Below, piece by piece: positions 1-12,025 of a stretch of 64,000 nucleotides of DNA. The stretch's first letter is position 1. Each line of letters starts with the position of its first letter. A model generated the notes under the pieces. The model saw nothing but the letters and a program-made list of their open reading frames with translations. It was not told the DNA's origin and made no database searches. Origin of the DNA: AG2 sp036493735 (GTDB taxonomy: Bacteria; Gemmatimonadota; Gemmatimonadetes; Gemmatimonadales; Gemmatimonadaceae); contig DASXPH010000141.1 of the NCBI GenBank assembly GCA_036493735.1, positions 62,001-126,000 of the forward strand, written 5' to 3'. Made by a program: the position numbers and the translations under genes.

Positions 1-1121
1 CGTGCCCCGAGCGTCGCGGCATATTCCGGATCACGTAGCAGGCGGATGACCGCGTCGGCGAACGCCGGCGGGCTGTCCGCGATGAGCAGATGCTCAGCGT
101 GGCGAACGGGAAGCCCCTCTGCTCCCACAGACGTCGTGACGATGGCCTTCCCCATCGCCATCGCCTCGAAGATCTTGAGGCGCGTTCCACCGCCGACGCG
201 GAGGGGCACGACGAAGACGCTGGCCGCCTCCAGATACGGTCTCACATCGGGTACCGTGCCCGTCACGCGGACGCGTGGATGCCGCTCCCCGAGGGAACGG
301 ACCGCAAGTGACGGATTTCTTCCGACGACCTGCAGCGTCGCCTCTGGCGCGGTCGCGGTGATGAGCGGGAGCACCGTCTCGGCGAACCAGCCCACCGCAT
401 CTTCGTTAGGCATCCAGTCCATCGAGCCCGTGAAGACGAGCCCGTTGGGATTGCGCTCCGCCGATCCCGTCGGGCGGAAATACGACGTGTCGACACCGGT
501 CGGAACATGCGACACGGAGCGCACGCCGTAGTTCTCCGCGAAATAGGAAGCATCCTCCAGCGAGACCGCGATCACGTGATCGAAGCGTCGGCACTCCGCG
601 CGCTCGAATGCCGCCATGCACTGCCATTGCCGATGGAGATATCTGCGCCGCAGCGGACTGGATGCCACCGCCGCATGGCGCTCCCAGATCATCGCCTCGA
701 CGTTGTGCTGAAAGAGCACGATCGGGACCGGCAGGTCGTCTGGCACGTTCACGGCCGGAAAGAGAAAATCGCTGACGATGAGATCGAGCGAATCCGTTTC
801 GGCGAGGTGCCGGATCGCTGCTCGCATTTCCGTCGACCGGTATTTGGCCACGGCGTACGGCAGCGATGAGAGGAGGTTGCGCGCGAGCGCCAGATAGAAT
901 CGCGCTGTTCCCCTGACAGACGTACGGGCGGGAATGCAAACGAGATCGGTGCAATACTCGGTCGCGCGCTCGACTGCATCCGAAGCGCGCCGGCCATCGT
1001 CGAGTGTGAGATACGTGATCCGATGACGACGGACGAGATGCCGAAGCATCTGGTACGTGCGGATCCGACCGCCCTTATCGACGGGATGAAGAAGCTCCGT
1101 CTTGAGCCAGAGGATGTGCAC
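1..1121 (-). CDS. GT4 glycosyltransferase, C-terminus beyond window
   Basis: Family 4 (GT-B) glycosyltransferase whose 3' end lies outside the window. I chose a GTG start at 1121 because it is preceded by GGAAAGG at good spacing and gives the family N-terminus MHILWLKTELLHPVDKGG, 13 nt after the asnB stop. ATGs at 1160 and 1181 are in frame but have no ribosome site. The C-domain shows GTRLKIFEAMAMGKAIV, the usual nucleotide-sugar binding region with the conserved Glu. The N-terminus resembles the glycosyltransferases found in exosortase-linked (XrtA) exopolysaccharide loci. As last gene of the minus-strand polysaccharide operon it probably adds a sugar to a lipid-linked or exported glycan. 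Donor and acceptor cannot be read from the sequence. Confidence 0.85.
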   Translation of the reverse strand, partial: MHILWLKTELLHPVDKGGRIRTYQMLRHLVRRHRITYLTLDDGRRASDAVERATEYCTDLVCIPARTSVRGTARFYLALARNLLSSLPYAVAKYRSTEMRAAIRHLAETDSLDLIVSDFLFPAVNVPDDLPVPIVLFQHNVEAMIWERHAAVASSPLRRRYLHRQWQCMAAFERAECRRFDHVIAVSLEDASYFAENYGVRSVSHVPTGVDTSYFRPTGSAERNPNGLVFTGSMDWMPNEDAVGWFAETVLPLITATAPEATLQVVGRNPSLAVRSLGERHPRVRVTGTVPDVRPYLEAASVFVVPLRVGGGTRLKIFEAMAMGKAIVTTSVGAEGLPVRHAEHLLIADSPPAFADAVIRLLRDPEYAATLGA

Positions 1122-1134
1122 GTCAGCCTTTCCG

Positions 1135-3110
<1,976 letters not shown>

Positions 3111-3132
<22 letters not shown>

Positions 3133-5651
3133 GACTCGATCTCGTCAACGACCAATCGTTGGGTCGGGGGCGACCACACGTCCCGTGGCTGAACGTCCAG
3201 ATCCCATTCACTGCCGCGCTTCTTTCCAGAGACACAGTCCACCGGCGTGTCGCACTCGAACACCGCGCGATCGTCGATCAGCAGTCGTTGGCCCTGGACG
3301 ATCGCAAACTCGAGGAGCTCGCCACTCGGCGACCGTCGGACCCACGTCCATTTCGCGTCGGAGACAATTCCTTCGCTGTCTGCTTCACTGGAAGCTGCCG
3401 ACGGACCGGTGAGAATCGTGTCGCGCGCCGTTTCGGTTTCGATCGTCACCACGCTCCCGTCGCGATCCTTCAGCTGTCGCCAGCCGCAGTCCGCCAGATG
3501 CAGGCCCGCATCGCCGCGGGCGAAGATCGTCACGATCTCTTCTGTGCCGTCGCTGTCCATGCGCAACGCGGACACCGGTGCGCCAATGCGCGTGCCATAT
3601 GTCCTCGAGATCCAGCCGGAATCACACGAGAGCCGACCCTCGCGCGCGAACGTCTTCACATCGATCGACGCTCCATGCGCGCCGGAAGTGCGCTGATGGA
3701 AACCGTCCGCCGTGTCCGGATGGGGAGTGAGGTCCGGTGCCCAATGCCAGTACAGCGCGAGCCGATGCGTGCCGTCGCTGCGTATACGATCGCGAACGAT
3801 CCAGTACTTGCCCTTCAGACAAAACACTGCTCGCGAATGCACCGCGGGCACCGGGAGACGCGAATAACCGTCGTGCTCTCCCTCGAGGAAGTCGAAAGTC
3901 GCGGCGCACACCCATGCAGTCGTGCGTGATTTCGGAGCAGACACCCACTTGAAGGGAGAGGCCGCGGGCTCCGCCGAAGACGCCCCGTCCACAGTGAGGG
4001 TGCTATGGGCCGCGGTGCTCCGAAAATGTTCGCGTTCTGTTCGCGACGCGGTGTACACGTATGTGCCGGGATCAATAAGAACCGGCTGACCGCCGAGGCT
4101 GAGCTCGAGGCTCAGCGCGTCAGCGTGGGCGTGTGCCCCTAATTGTGGCGGGTGCGGTCCGCACCGAATGAGCGCCCAGTCCGCGTCACGGCCCCAGTGC
4201 TCGCGCATTACATAGTAGCCGCTCGCTGCGAATGCTCGTGATGTCTCATTCGGCGGTGCGGCGTCGAGTCGATCATACGAGCGGAGCCCTTGCGGGCCTA
4301 GGAGCCAGATCAGCTCCTCGACGGCATTGCCTGCCACATAGGCACAATCCCCACGCTTCATCGTCGCTGCACCGATGGCCAACGTATCACGAAAATCGTT
4401 GGCCGCGCGCTCGCCGAGCATAACGAGCCGGCCGCCGTCGTCATCGCCGATGAATGGCGAGCTGCCGTCGGGCCGCGTGATTGCCACGAGATAATCGAGC
4501 AGCAAATCGAGCTTCGGACGGACGTCTGCGGCAAAGGCCGGAGCACTCGTCTCCGTCAAGTGCAATGCGTGGAGGTAGAAATCCGTGGTGTAGCGGTGAT
4601 AGTACGTCGATTGCTCGAAGTACACTCCGTCGCCGAACAACTGCCTTTCGATCTGCTCTTCGAGGATCTGCGTGCCCAGCGCGCGCCACCCGGCTGCTCG
4701 TTTGAATTCCGGGAAGGCTGTCCCGATATACAGCAGGCCGAGCGCCTCACCGGTGAGATGGGTATTCGGGCTGAAATAGGTCGAAAGATTCTGCTCGATG
4801 TGTCGCGCCTGGAGGTGCAAATACTTCAGGGTGCCATGGAACAGCGGCCCCGTTATGCACGACGACCGTCGCACGAGGGCCAGCGCCCAGATCCACGAGA
4901 TCGCTCGAAGCGCGAGCTCGAGGCTGCTCGTCCAGTTGATGCCGACCTCGGGTGGATTGCCGTTCATCCACGAGGACAGGTGATCGGCAACGACCGATGC
5001 GTAACGCTCGTCATCGGTGAGCGCGTACGCGCGGCCCATCAAGACCAGATACTGATGCCGGTTCAACTCCCAGGTGAACTTGCTGTCGCCCGCCACCTGG
5101 GGGTCGAGATAGGCAATGCGGCTCCAGTGAATCGCCGGGGCCCGCTTGCCGGAGACCGGCTCGAGCGTCCAGTCTGGATGCTTATCACAGCAGACGACGT
5201 GACCGCCTAGTTCGATGACGCCGCTCGCGATGCAGTCCGCTGCCGCAACGGTTGCCGCCGCCGCAGCGGGACAACGAGTCCGGAGATGTTGTGCCGTAAG
5301 CGGAACGTCACTGAGCCCTGACAGGAAGCTTCCCAGATCGTTGCGCCGAAATCGCTGGAGCAGCAATTCGCCGTCTCCAATGCGACCCGCTACGCCTTCG
5401 CAATCGATCAACCGGGCAAACGCTGCGTCGGTGGGCTCTCGGCTCCCGAATGTGAGAGCTGCCCGCTCCAGCCGGACACGCGCCGCTTGCGCACACCGCG
5501 CGCGGAGTTCGTCGAAGGATTTTCCTTTGAGCTTCCGTAATCGCTCGGGGAGTCGAGGCATCACCGGCGTTGGTGACGGAACTGAAGTAAACTCGAGGCC
5601 CCTGCGCGGCGCGCGATGGGCAGGCGGATCCGAATGCGACATTCGGGCCAC
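3111..5651 (-). CDS. Heparinase II/III-like polysaccharide lyase
   Basis: 846-aa protein of the heparinase II/III (alginate-lyase-like) family. An alpha-helical toroid domain occupies about residues 30-400, beginning with MPRLPERLRKLKGKSFDEL. It is followed by the beta-sandwich C-domain, with GAHAHADALSLELSLGGQPV and DPGTYVYT, where the catalytic His/Tyr of the family reside. No clear signal peptide. The listed start is GTG with AGGGA upstream; ATG 5642 and ATG 5561 are alternatives, and homology really begins at the last. Lies between the deacetylase (72 nt upstream) and asnB (overlap). Its likely job is trimming or releasing the uronate-containing polysaccharide made by the locus (inference). 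Confidence 0.85.
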
Positions 5652-5723
5652 GAGTCCCTAACGTCGCCTCCTTCACGTGCTGTTTAGCAAATGAGAACCA
5701 CGCTGACCGTCTCGAGTAGAAAA

Positions 5724-6509
5724 TCAGCGCAGCAACGCCAGTCGGGCTTTCACATAGAGATCGCCGCCGACTTTCTTGGCTGCCTTCCTCGCGTTCCAGG
5801 CGACCCAACTTCGCAGGCGTGGAGACCAGTCACCACGAGCGATCTGCCCTGCCGTATCGGCCGACCCTCCCCTCCGCATGCAATAGCGACCGACGACGAG
5901 GCACTCATCTACGGTATGACAACGCGTCACCGGCTCCGACGTGAACAGAATGCGAACACCTGCGGCGGAGGCGGCTCGCGCGACGTCGGCCGAGTAGTAT
6001 CCGCCGGGTACGGACGCGACAATCACATCCTCCCCGAGTATCTCCCCGAGCGTCTGCCGGCTCTGACGCCACTCTTCGACCAACTCCTCCCAGCCACAGG
6101 CCGACATTCGGGCGGGATGGGAAACGGAGTGCGAGCCGATGACGTGTCCGCGCTGCCGGAGGCTTCTGATCTGATCCCGGTCCAGGAACGCGGGCGAGCC
6201 GATGCGACTCGTCGTCACGAAGAAGTGGCCTGACCAGCCGTGGCGTTCCAGAAGTCCGGCCGCGTGCGTGTACGCGCTCAGACCTCCGTCATCGAATGTG
6301 AAGAGCAGCAGGGGGTCGAGGGATCCGCTGCGCTGCCGCAGATCGAATGCGCTTCCCGACTTCACCGATGTTCGGGCGATGGCGGTGAGATGCCGGGCGA
6401 ATTCCCGGACATCCAGCTTGTAGCGGTCCGCGTCGCCGCCGCCAAATCCGCTCGCCGAGAGGGCGCCCGGCTCGACTACATCATGATAGAGCAGGGCGAG
6501 GGCTCGCAT
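5724..6509 (-). CDS. Polysaccharide deacetylase (NodB family)
   Basis: 261-aa carbohydrate esterase 4 family protein. Visible motifs are LLFTFDDGG (motif 1, the catalytic and metal-binding Asp pair) and SHSVSHP (motif 2, two metal-binding His). The reading frame is open upstream to 6761, but that part reads as low-complexity shadow of the next gene. The family sequence begins at MRALALLYHDVV, hence the start at 6509. It overlaps the formyltransferase gene by 29 nt, so the two are translationally coupled. It would remove N-acetyl groups from a glycan. Without a signal peptide it would act in the cytoplasm unless the true start lies elsewhere. Confidence 0.85.
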   Translation of the reverse strand: MRALALLYHDVVEPGALSASGFGGGDADRYKLDVREFARHLTAIARTSVKSGSAFDLRQRSGSLDPLLLFTFDDGGLSAYTHAAGLLERHGWSGHFFVTTSRIGSPAFLDRDQIRSLRQRGHVIGSHSVSHPARMSACGWEELVEEWRQSRQTLGEILGEDVIVASVPGGYYSADVARAASAAGVRILFTSEPVTRCHTVDECLVVGRYCMRRGGSADTAGQIARGDWSPRLRSWVAWNARKAAKKVGGDLYVKARLALLR

Positions 6510-7296
6510 CGGCCTTTCGCTTCCTCGCTTTGTACTTCCATCGGAGATACCTCGTGAGCCATGGCTGACCCCACATCGCGGAGGGACGCGCCGAGGTATC
6601 GATCGGGTTGGCCCTCCCCTGGGAAATGGCCGTGAGTCTTTGCTGAAGTACGTTGAGATTCTCCAACACGACCCGGTGTTGAATGACGACGTGGGACTCG
6701 GCCACTTCATCGAAGGAATAGGTGAAGTAGCCGTACACCGGACCGGTATCGACCCCGGCATCGACTCGCAGCAGGGTCATGGCGACCTTGTCGAGGTCGT
6801 CACTGGCGAGTGCCCAGAAGCAGCCGTGCGCGTTGCGGTATTCGGGGCAGGTTCCCGGGTGAAGCACGAAGGTGCCGCGCGGAGGGATCGAGAAGATCTG
6901 TGGCTTCAGAATGGTCTTGCAGAGAGCGATGACTATGTCCGGCGAGCAATTCTCGATGAATTGTTGACAACTCGCGGAATTCGGGCTGTCGGCGTGGAGC
7001 ACCCCGGTGTCAGCGGGGACGGGCGCGTGCCGTTCACAGAGGGAGCGAAGAGCGCTCTTTGCCCAGGCGCGGTCCTGGTTCGCGATGAACAACTTGTAAT
7101 AGGCGCGAAACGCCAGGCCGTCCACGAACCTCAGCAACCCCACCCGTCGTACCTCGCGACGGACCCGTCGCCACCGAATGCCCTTCCTCTCATGAAGGAC
7201 GACGATCCCCGCGAGCGTGGAAAACGAGGCGAGCCAGCGGGCGACGCCCTCCCGGTGTAGCTCCGCGTCGTCGTGGCAAATGAGAAGAGTCTTCAT
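6481..7296 (-). CDS. Formyltransferase-family protein
   Basis: 271 aa, formyl_transferase N-domain fold like methionyl-tRNA or GAR formyltransferases. Seen: LHPGTCPEYRN with the catalytic His, and RVDAGVDTGPVYG with the catalytic Asp. The Asn of the usual Asn-x-His signature reads as Val (FVLHPG), so activity may differ from a standard formyltransferase. Start at ATG 7296 (MKTLLICHDD) or ATG 7305; the upstream open frame is a shadow. First gene of the minus-strand polysaccharide operon, divergent from the GT4 at 7444 with a promoter-bearing gap of about 150 bp. Likely N-formylates an amino sugar for the glycan (inference). Confidence 0.78.
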   Translation of the reverse strand: MKTLLICHDDAELHREGVARWLASFSTLAGIVVLHERKGIRWRRVRREVRRVGLLRFVDGLAFRAYYKLFIANQDRAWAKSALRSLCERHAPVPADTGVLHADSPNSASCQQFIENCSPDIVIALCKTILKPQIFSIPPRGTFVLHPGTCPEYRNAHGCFWALASDDLDKVAMTLLRVDAGVDTGPVYGYFTYSFDEVAESHVVIQHRVVLENLNVLQQRLTAISQGRANPIDTSARPSAMWGQPWLTRYLRWKYKARKRKADASPRPALS

Positions 7297-7443
7297 GCAG
7301 CGCATCGGGTCAGCACGCGGTTCTGCAAATGTTGCTCCGAAGCGTGGGGTGCACATCGTATTCCATTGGACACCGGGTGGCGCCTGACGAGAGGCAACCT
7401 CGCCGCCAGCGGTCATCTGGCTTGCCATTTGCGCACTCGTTCG

Positions 7444-8622
7444 ATGATGTTCGGCGATGACGGTGCTGGACGGAGCGAGCCAGCAAGGCGCATTCGGGTC
7501 GCGATCGTCGCGCCGTCCCTCGGAATTCTCGGGGGTCAGGCGGTTCAAGCCGAGCGACTGCTCCGCGCCTGGCGGGCGGACTCCGAGATAGAGGCCTGGC
7601 TCGTTCCGATCAACCCTTCGTTGCCCGCTGCGATCGCGCGCATCAAGTATCTCCGAACGATCGCCACACAGCTCGTTTATTGGCCTCTTCTGTTCCGCGA
7701 GCTGCGGCACGCCGATGTCGTACACGTCTTTTCCGCTTCGTACTCGTCCTTTCTTCTCGCGCCGCTGCCCGCCTTCGTCGTGAGCCGCTTGCTCGGGAAA
7801 CCTGTTTTCATCAACTATCGCAGCGGAGAGGCACCGGACCACCTCGCGCGATCTCGGGTCGCGCGTGCCGTGCTCCGGCGAACGGACACGAATGTCGTTC
7901 CGTCGCGATTCCTTCGCGACGTGTTGGCCCGATTCGGCCTGCGCGCCGAGATCATCGCCAACGTCGTGGACACCACGCGATTTCGATTCGTGCCGCGGCG
8001 GACAGTCAAGCCGCGTATAGTTTCGACTCGCAACTTCGAGCCGCTCTACAACGTCGAGTGCACGTTGCGGGCGTTCCGCATCGTCCAGGATCGCTTCCCC
8101 GACGCATCGCTGACACTGGTTGGAGCCGGTAGCCAGGAGCAACGGCTCCGCGCGTTGGTCGAAATGTTAGGAGTACGCCACGTCCGATTCGTCGGAGCCG
8201 TCGCGCCCGATGAGATGTGGCGACAGTACGCGGAATCGGACATCTACATCCAGACGCCGAACATCGACAACATGCCATCGTCGATCCTCGAGGCATTCTC
8301 GAGTGGGCTTCCCGTCGTCGCGACGGACGCCGGTGGCGTCTCGGCGATTCTCACGGATGGTGTCCACGGATTGCTCGCGCCCATTGGCGAACACGAGGCG
8401 GTAGCGGAGCGAGTACTGCGCTTCCTTGGCGATCAAGCGCTGGTGGATCGCATGACAGAGGCGGCACGTGAGACCTGCCAGAAATACACCTGGGCCGCGG
8501 TCCGCGACGAATGGCGTGCGCTCTACAGACAATTGGCGCGTCGTCGGTCGATGCGGCGACGACACACTGCGATACAAAGGCCCTCGACGCTGCCTAACCG
8601 CGAACGGCGTGCCGTGGGATGA
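7444..8622 (+). CDS. GT4 glycosyltransferase
   Basis: 393-aa GT-B fold glycosyltransferase. The N-domain opens RVAIVAPSLGILGGQAVQAE, with the Gly-rich loop typical of GT4 enzymes. The C-domain has SILEAFSSGLPVVATDAGG, whose Glu contacts the sugar donor. Start ATG 7444 or 7447; an in-frame extension back to 7273 reads as shadow and crosses the divergent promoter region. ATGA overlap with the next deacetylase gene shows a coupled two-gene unit. A GT plus deacetylase pair mirrors the one on the opposite strand, which suggests two steps of modification on the same surface polysaccharide. Confidence 0.88.
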   Translation: MMFGDDGAGRSEPARRIRVAIVAPSLGILGGQAVQAERLLRAWRADSEIEAWLVPINPSLPAAIARIKYLRTIATQLVYWPLLFRELRHADVVHVFSASYSSFLLAPLPAFVVSRLLGKPVFINYRSGEAPDHLARSRVARAVLRRTDTNVVPSRFLRDVLARFGLRAEIIANVVDTTRFRFVPRRTVKPRIVSTRNFEPLYNVECTLRAFRIVQDRFPDASLTLVGAGSQEQRLRALVEMLGVRHVRFVGAVAPDEMWRQYAESDIYIQTPNIDNMPSSILEAFSSGLPVVATDAGGVSAILTDGVHGLLAPIGEHEAVAERVLRFLGDQALVDRMTEAARETCQKYTWAAVRDEWRALYRQLARRRSMRRRHTAIQRPSTLPNRERRAVG

Positions 8623-9695
8623 GAGCCAAGGAGCTGGTCTTCGCCGGCGCCAGGCGTGCGGGAGTGCTCGGTCTCACGCGTGACAGTAACTGGCGTCGGC
8701 GGCGACTCCTCATTCTCTGTTATCATGGCGTCTCCACAGCGGACGAGCACGAATGGAACGGCGAGTTGTACGTTCCACCCGCGCTGCTCCGTGAGAGACT
8801 GCGGCACCTCCGCGAGAACGGGTACAATCTCCTGCCGCTCGCGGAGGCCTGTGCCCGATTGCGGAGTGGATCACTCCCGCCCCGGAGTGTGGCCATCACA
8901 TTCGATGATGGCGCAGTCGACTTTGCGTCGTCCGCTCTGCCGATTCTCCGAGAGTTCAACGCCCCCGCAACCGTCTACCTCACGACGTACTATGCGGAGA
9001 ACCGTCTTCCGGTGTTCGACGTCGTCCTGTCGTACGTCCTCTGGCGCGGCCGCCATCGCCGAGTCGATCTGAGCTCTGTCTGCGGCAGTCCCGAAGCTGT
9101 CTTTGCGCAATCGCCGGCCGAGCGCACCAGCGCTTTCAGAGCCATGTTCGACTTTGCGCGAGCACACGGCCTGAACGCTCGAGAGAAGGACGCCCTGGTC
9201 GCGCGGGTCGCGACACTGCTCGGCGTTCCGTACGGCGAGATCGTCGCGAGCGGCCTGTTCCAGATCATGTCGCCCGAAGTCATCGCCACCCTTCCGTCAG
9301 ACCTCATCGATGTCCAGCTGCACACGCATCGCCATCGCACGCCTAACGACCACGGATTGTTCCTTCGTGAGCTGCAAGAGAACGCCGACCGCATCCGGGC
9401 GCTGCGCGGTGACGTCGTGAACCTTGCTCACTTCTGCTATCCGAGTGGCGTTTACGAGCACGCCTTTCTCCCATGGCTCCGCGAAGCGGGCGTCCAGTAT
9501 GCGACGACGACGGTTCCCGGACTCGCGTCACCGAGCGACGACCCTCTTCTCCTTCCGCGCATGGTGGATACGACGGCACGCTCGGCGCTGGCATTCGAGG
9601 CCTGGGCGAGCGGCTTTGCCGCGCTGCTGCCGCGACAACCCGCGCATTCCTACCGCGGCGAACAGACAGCCGACTCCAGCAGTGGCAACCGTTGA
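8619..9695 (+). CDS. Polysaccharide deacetylase
   Basis: 358-aa NodB/CE4 family protein. Motif 1 is AITFDDGAVDF; motif 2 is in LHTHRHRTP; the later LAHFCYPSG corresponds to the conserved Pro-x-Gly strand. Starts in an ATGA overlap with the upstream glycosyltransferase. An insertion around residues 120-200 makes it longer than the 261-aa paralogue at 5724. No convincing signal peptide. It ends one base from the convergent methyltransferase-like gene, with no room for a separate terminator. Confidence 0.86.
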   Translation: MRAKELVFAGARRAGVLGLTRDSNWRRRRLLILCYHGVSTADEHEWNGELYVPPALLRERLRHLRENGYNLLPLAEACARLRSGSLPPRSVAITFDDGAVDFASSALPILREFNAPATVYLTTYYAENRLPVFDVVLSYVLWRGRHRRVDLSSVCGSPEAVFAQSPAERTSAFRAMFDFARAHGLNAREKDALVARVATLLGVPYGEIVASGLFQIMSPEVIATLPSDLIDVQLHTHRHRTPNDHGLFLRELQENADRIRALRGDVVNLAHFCYPSGVYEHAFLPWLREAGVQYATTTVPGLASPSDDPLLLPRMVDTTARSALAFEAWASGFAALLPRQPAHSYRGEQTADSSSGNR

Positions 9696-9696
9696 A

Positions 9697-10617
9697 CTAC
9701 GATGGAAGCTGTCGGACGATCGGATCGACCTCCGATCCCTCCCCGATACGTGCCACCGCCTCGAAATCATTCTTGCTGTTCAGGCGATAGACAGTGCCGT
9801 GGTTCGTGCCGTCGTCGTGCGTTCTACAGATGATCAACATCCCGGCCGGCCGCAGGCGACGTCGCAGGTTGCCGAGCATTGCTATCAGGGAGTCCTCGGT
9901 GAAGTAGCTCTGGTTCAATACGTTCGCCGCGCGGATGACATGAAATCGATTCTCGAACGCCCCTGCGGCGAGGAGGTCGTCATCGAGAATCGTCAGCGAT
10001 CGCTGCTGCCGCAGCCGCCGGCTCACCAGCGGGGCGGGTCGACAGCTGATTCCCAGGCGCCGCAGGTACGGCGTTTCACCGTGGATGAGCGAGCGCTTGA
10101 ACGTCGCCGAGAAGACCGAAGGCAGGATCCACCGAAGTGCGTGAAGGCCGACGAACAGCGGCAGGAGCAGTGCCATTCGCCGGCGTGGTGGGTATGGAAT
10201 GGCCCTCCCGGCGACATCGAACTGCATCGGATAGCCGCCTCTGTCGACGAGCACATTGAGCAGGCGGCCGAACGAAAGGAGAAACGCCCGAACGCACAGG
10301 TCGCCAGCGGTCATCCGGAAGTCGATGCTCGCGCGCTGCAGGCTCTCCATCCATTCGAGCGTGGCGACGCCTGACGAAACGGCGACGTCCATGATTTCGA
10401 GGGGGCGATCCCGCGGCAGCACGGGAGTCACGATCTCGTTGAGGGTGTCGAGTCGGTGGGCGTAGGTCGTCTTGAAGGTGCCATTCTTCAATCGGATCGA
10501 CCGAAAGAAAGCCTTCTCTCGCGCGGCCAACGCGTCGGCGTCGAACGCGCCGTCCGAGAAGAAGAATTCCTTCGCGGTCGGGATGGCGTTCGGAGCGATT
10601 GAAGGAGGCGCGTTCAC
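9697..10617 (-). CDS. SAM-dependent methyltransferase-like protein
   Basis: 306 aa, GTG start. A Rossmann-like SAM region is visible: LEIMDVAVSSGVATLEWM resembles motif I, with Ser replacing part of the usual GxGxG. The segment RFHVIRAANVLNQSYF, followed by LRRRLRPAGMLIICR, fits motifs post-II and III of class I methyltransferases. About 60 residues in the middle with many Leu/Pro separate the halves. The degenerate glycine motif leaves activity uncertain. It sits alone on the minus strand between the polysaccharide deacetylase and the acyltransferases, so O-methylation of a glycan or lipid is plausible but not shown. Confidence 0.6.
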   Translation of the reverse strand: MNAPPSIAPNAIPTAKEFFFSDGAFDADALAAREKAFFRSIRLKNGTFKTTYAHRLDTLNEIVTPVLPRDRPLEIMDVAVSSGVATLEWMESLQRASIDFRMTAGDLCVRAFLLSFGRLLNVLVDRGGYPMQFDVAGRAIPYPPRRRMALLLPLFVGLHALRWILPSVFSATFKRSLIHGETPYLRRLGISCRPAPLVSRRLRQQRSLTILDDDLLAAGAFENRFHVIRAANVLNQSYFTEDSLIAMLGNLRRRLRPAGMLIICRTHDDGTNHGTVYRLNSKNDFEAVARIGEGSEVDPIVRQLPS

Positions 10618-10791
10618 GCGGAGGATGTCCGCAACGCCGGTGCCATCAGGGCAATACGACGCCTGCAGTGGCTTGGTCTACCGCGTCCATGTTCGCGCCA
10701 GGATCCGTTCCGCGTTATGTCGCGCGAACGGCGGGCTCGGCACTCATCATGCGTAGCTGGGTGGGTCCGAGTACGAGCTGACGCCTAACGT

Positions 10792-11895
10792 GTGATGAAA
10801 CGGATCCCATCGCTCGACGGCCTTCGCGCCATCTCGATCAGCTTTGTCCTGCTGGGCCACCTCGGGGGCACGTCGGGCTTTCCAGTCCCTCCGTCCGCCG
10901 TCTTCTTTTTCGAGGTCGCCCAGCTCGGGGTTCGTGTTTTCTTCGTGATTTCAGGTTTTCTCATCACGGGACTCCTCCTGCCCGAGATGGAGCAGACCGG
11001 CACCATCTCGTTACGACAGTTCTATGCGCGTCGCACGCTGAGGATTTTTCCAGCGTACTATGCGATGCTGATGTGCATCTGGCTGGCATCGGCGGCCGGC
11101 GTACTGAACCTGAACGCGGGCGATCTCCTGCACGCATTCACCTACACGACCGATTATCACAGCTCTCGCTCATGGTGGCTTGGCCATACGTGGTCCCTCG
11201 CTGTCGAAGAGCAGTTCTACCTCCTGTGGCCCGCGACGCTCGTGCTGTTCGGACCAAGGCGGGGATTCGCCATCGCCGTTGGCGTTCTGTTGGCGGTACC
11301 CCTCATGCGACTTATCGAGTGGTACGCGGGATGGCAGGCACTGATCGGCAACTCCTTCGAGACCGTTTGCGACGCACTGGCGACGGGCTGCATTCTGGCC
11401 GGAGCGCGGGACGCACTCTGGAAGAAGCTCTGGTATCAGCGATTGCTCACATCGCGGTGGTTTGTGTGTGTTCCGGTCATCGCCTTCGCGCTGAGCGGGC
11501 TCAGTCGGCCTCGCTTTCAGTTCGCGGTGGGCATGACCTTGTCGAACCTGTGCATCGCCGCGACGATCGACTGGGCCGTGCGCTTCGACAAGGGCCGCGT
11601 CGGCCGCTTGTTGAACGCCGCGCCACTCGTGTTCGTGGGAGTGCTCAGTTACTCCCTGTATCTCTGGCAGCAGCCATTTCTGAACCGCACGTCGGGCGCG
11701 TGGCCCGCCCGCTTCCCGACTAATCTGGCGCTCGCGTGTGCGTGCGCCCTCGCCTCATACTACTTGATCGAGCGTCCCGTGCTCGCACTCCGATCGCGGC
11801 TGCACGTGGCGAGCACCGGGCGCGACGCGCGCTTCCGGGATCCAGTGACGGCCGCGCTGCCCGTGCCTAACGACACTGTGGCATCCTCCTCCTGA
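10792..11895 (+). CDS. Membrane O-acyltransferase (acyltransferase 3)
   Basis: 367-aa integral membrane acyltransferase of the OafA/NodX/acyltransferase-3 family. The signature N-terminus is SLDGLRAISISFVLLGH, with the catalytic His in the first helix, followed by GVRVFFVISGFLITG and about ten hydrophobic segments. GTG 10792 is followed at once by ATG 10795 and either may be the start. A CCTAACG motif lies 1 nt upstream of the GTG. No SGNH domain at the C-terminus. It would acetylate or acylate sugars of the exported polysaccharide at the inner membrane. Confidence 0.88.
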   Translation: MMKRIPSLDGLRAISISFVLLGHLGGTSGFPVPPSAVFFFEVAQLGVRVFFVISGFLITGLLLPEMEQTGTISLRQFYARRTLRIFPAYYAMLMCIWLASAAGVLNLNAGDLLHAFTYTTDYHSSRSWWLGHTWSLAVEEQFYLLWPATLVLFGPRRGFAIAVGVLLAVPLMRLIEWYAGWQALIGNSFETVCDALATGCILAGARDALWKKLWYQRLLTSRWFVCVPVIAFALSGLSRPRFQFAVGMTLSNLCIAATIDWAVRFDKGRVGRLLNAAPLVFVGVLSYSLYLWQQPFLNRTSGAWPARFPTNLALACACALASYYLIERPVLALRSRLHVASTGRDARFRDPVTAALPVPNDTVASSS

Positions 11896-12025
11896 GGAAG
11901 GTGCAAGGGTGCCGCGTTCGGTTGTCGTCGCGAGCGTCACGGTGCGGCTGAGGCCGGGTGTCGATGCGCGTCCACTGTGACTCGAAAGGCGCGCGTCGTT
12001 CGGTTCATGGGGCGCAGATCGTGCG

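Noticed and set aside
6510..6761. N-terminal extension of the deacetylase
   Set aside because: The extension is low-complexity and lies wholly inside the formyltransferase gene; the family begins at MRALALLYHDVV.
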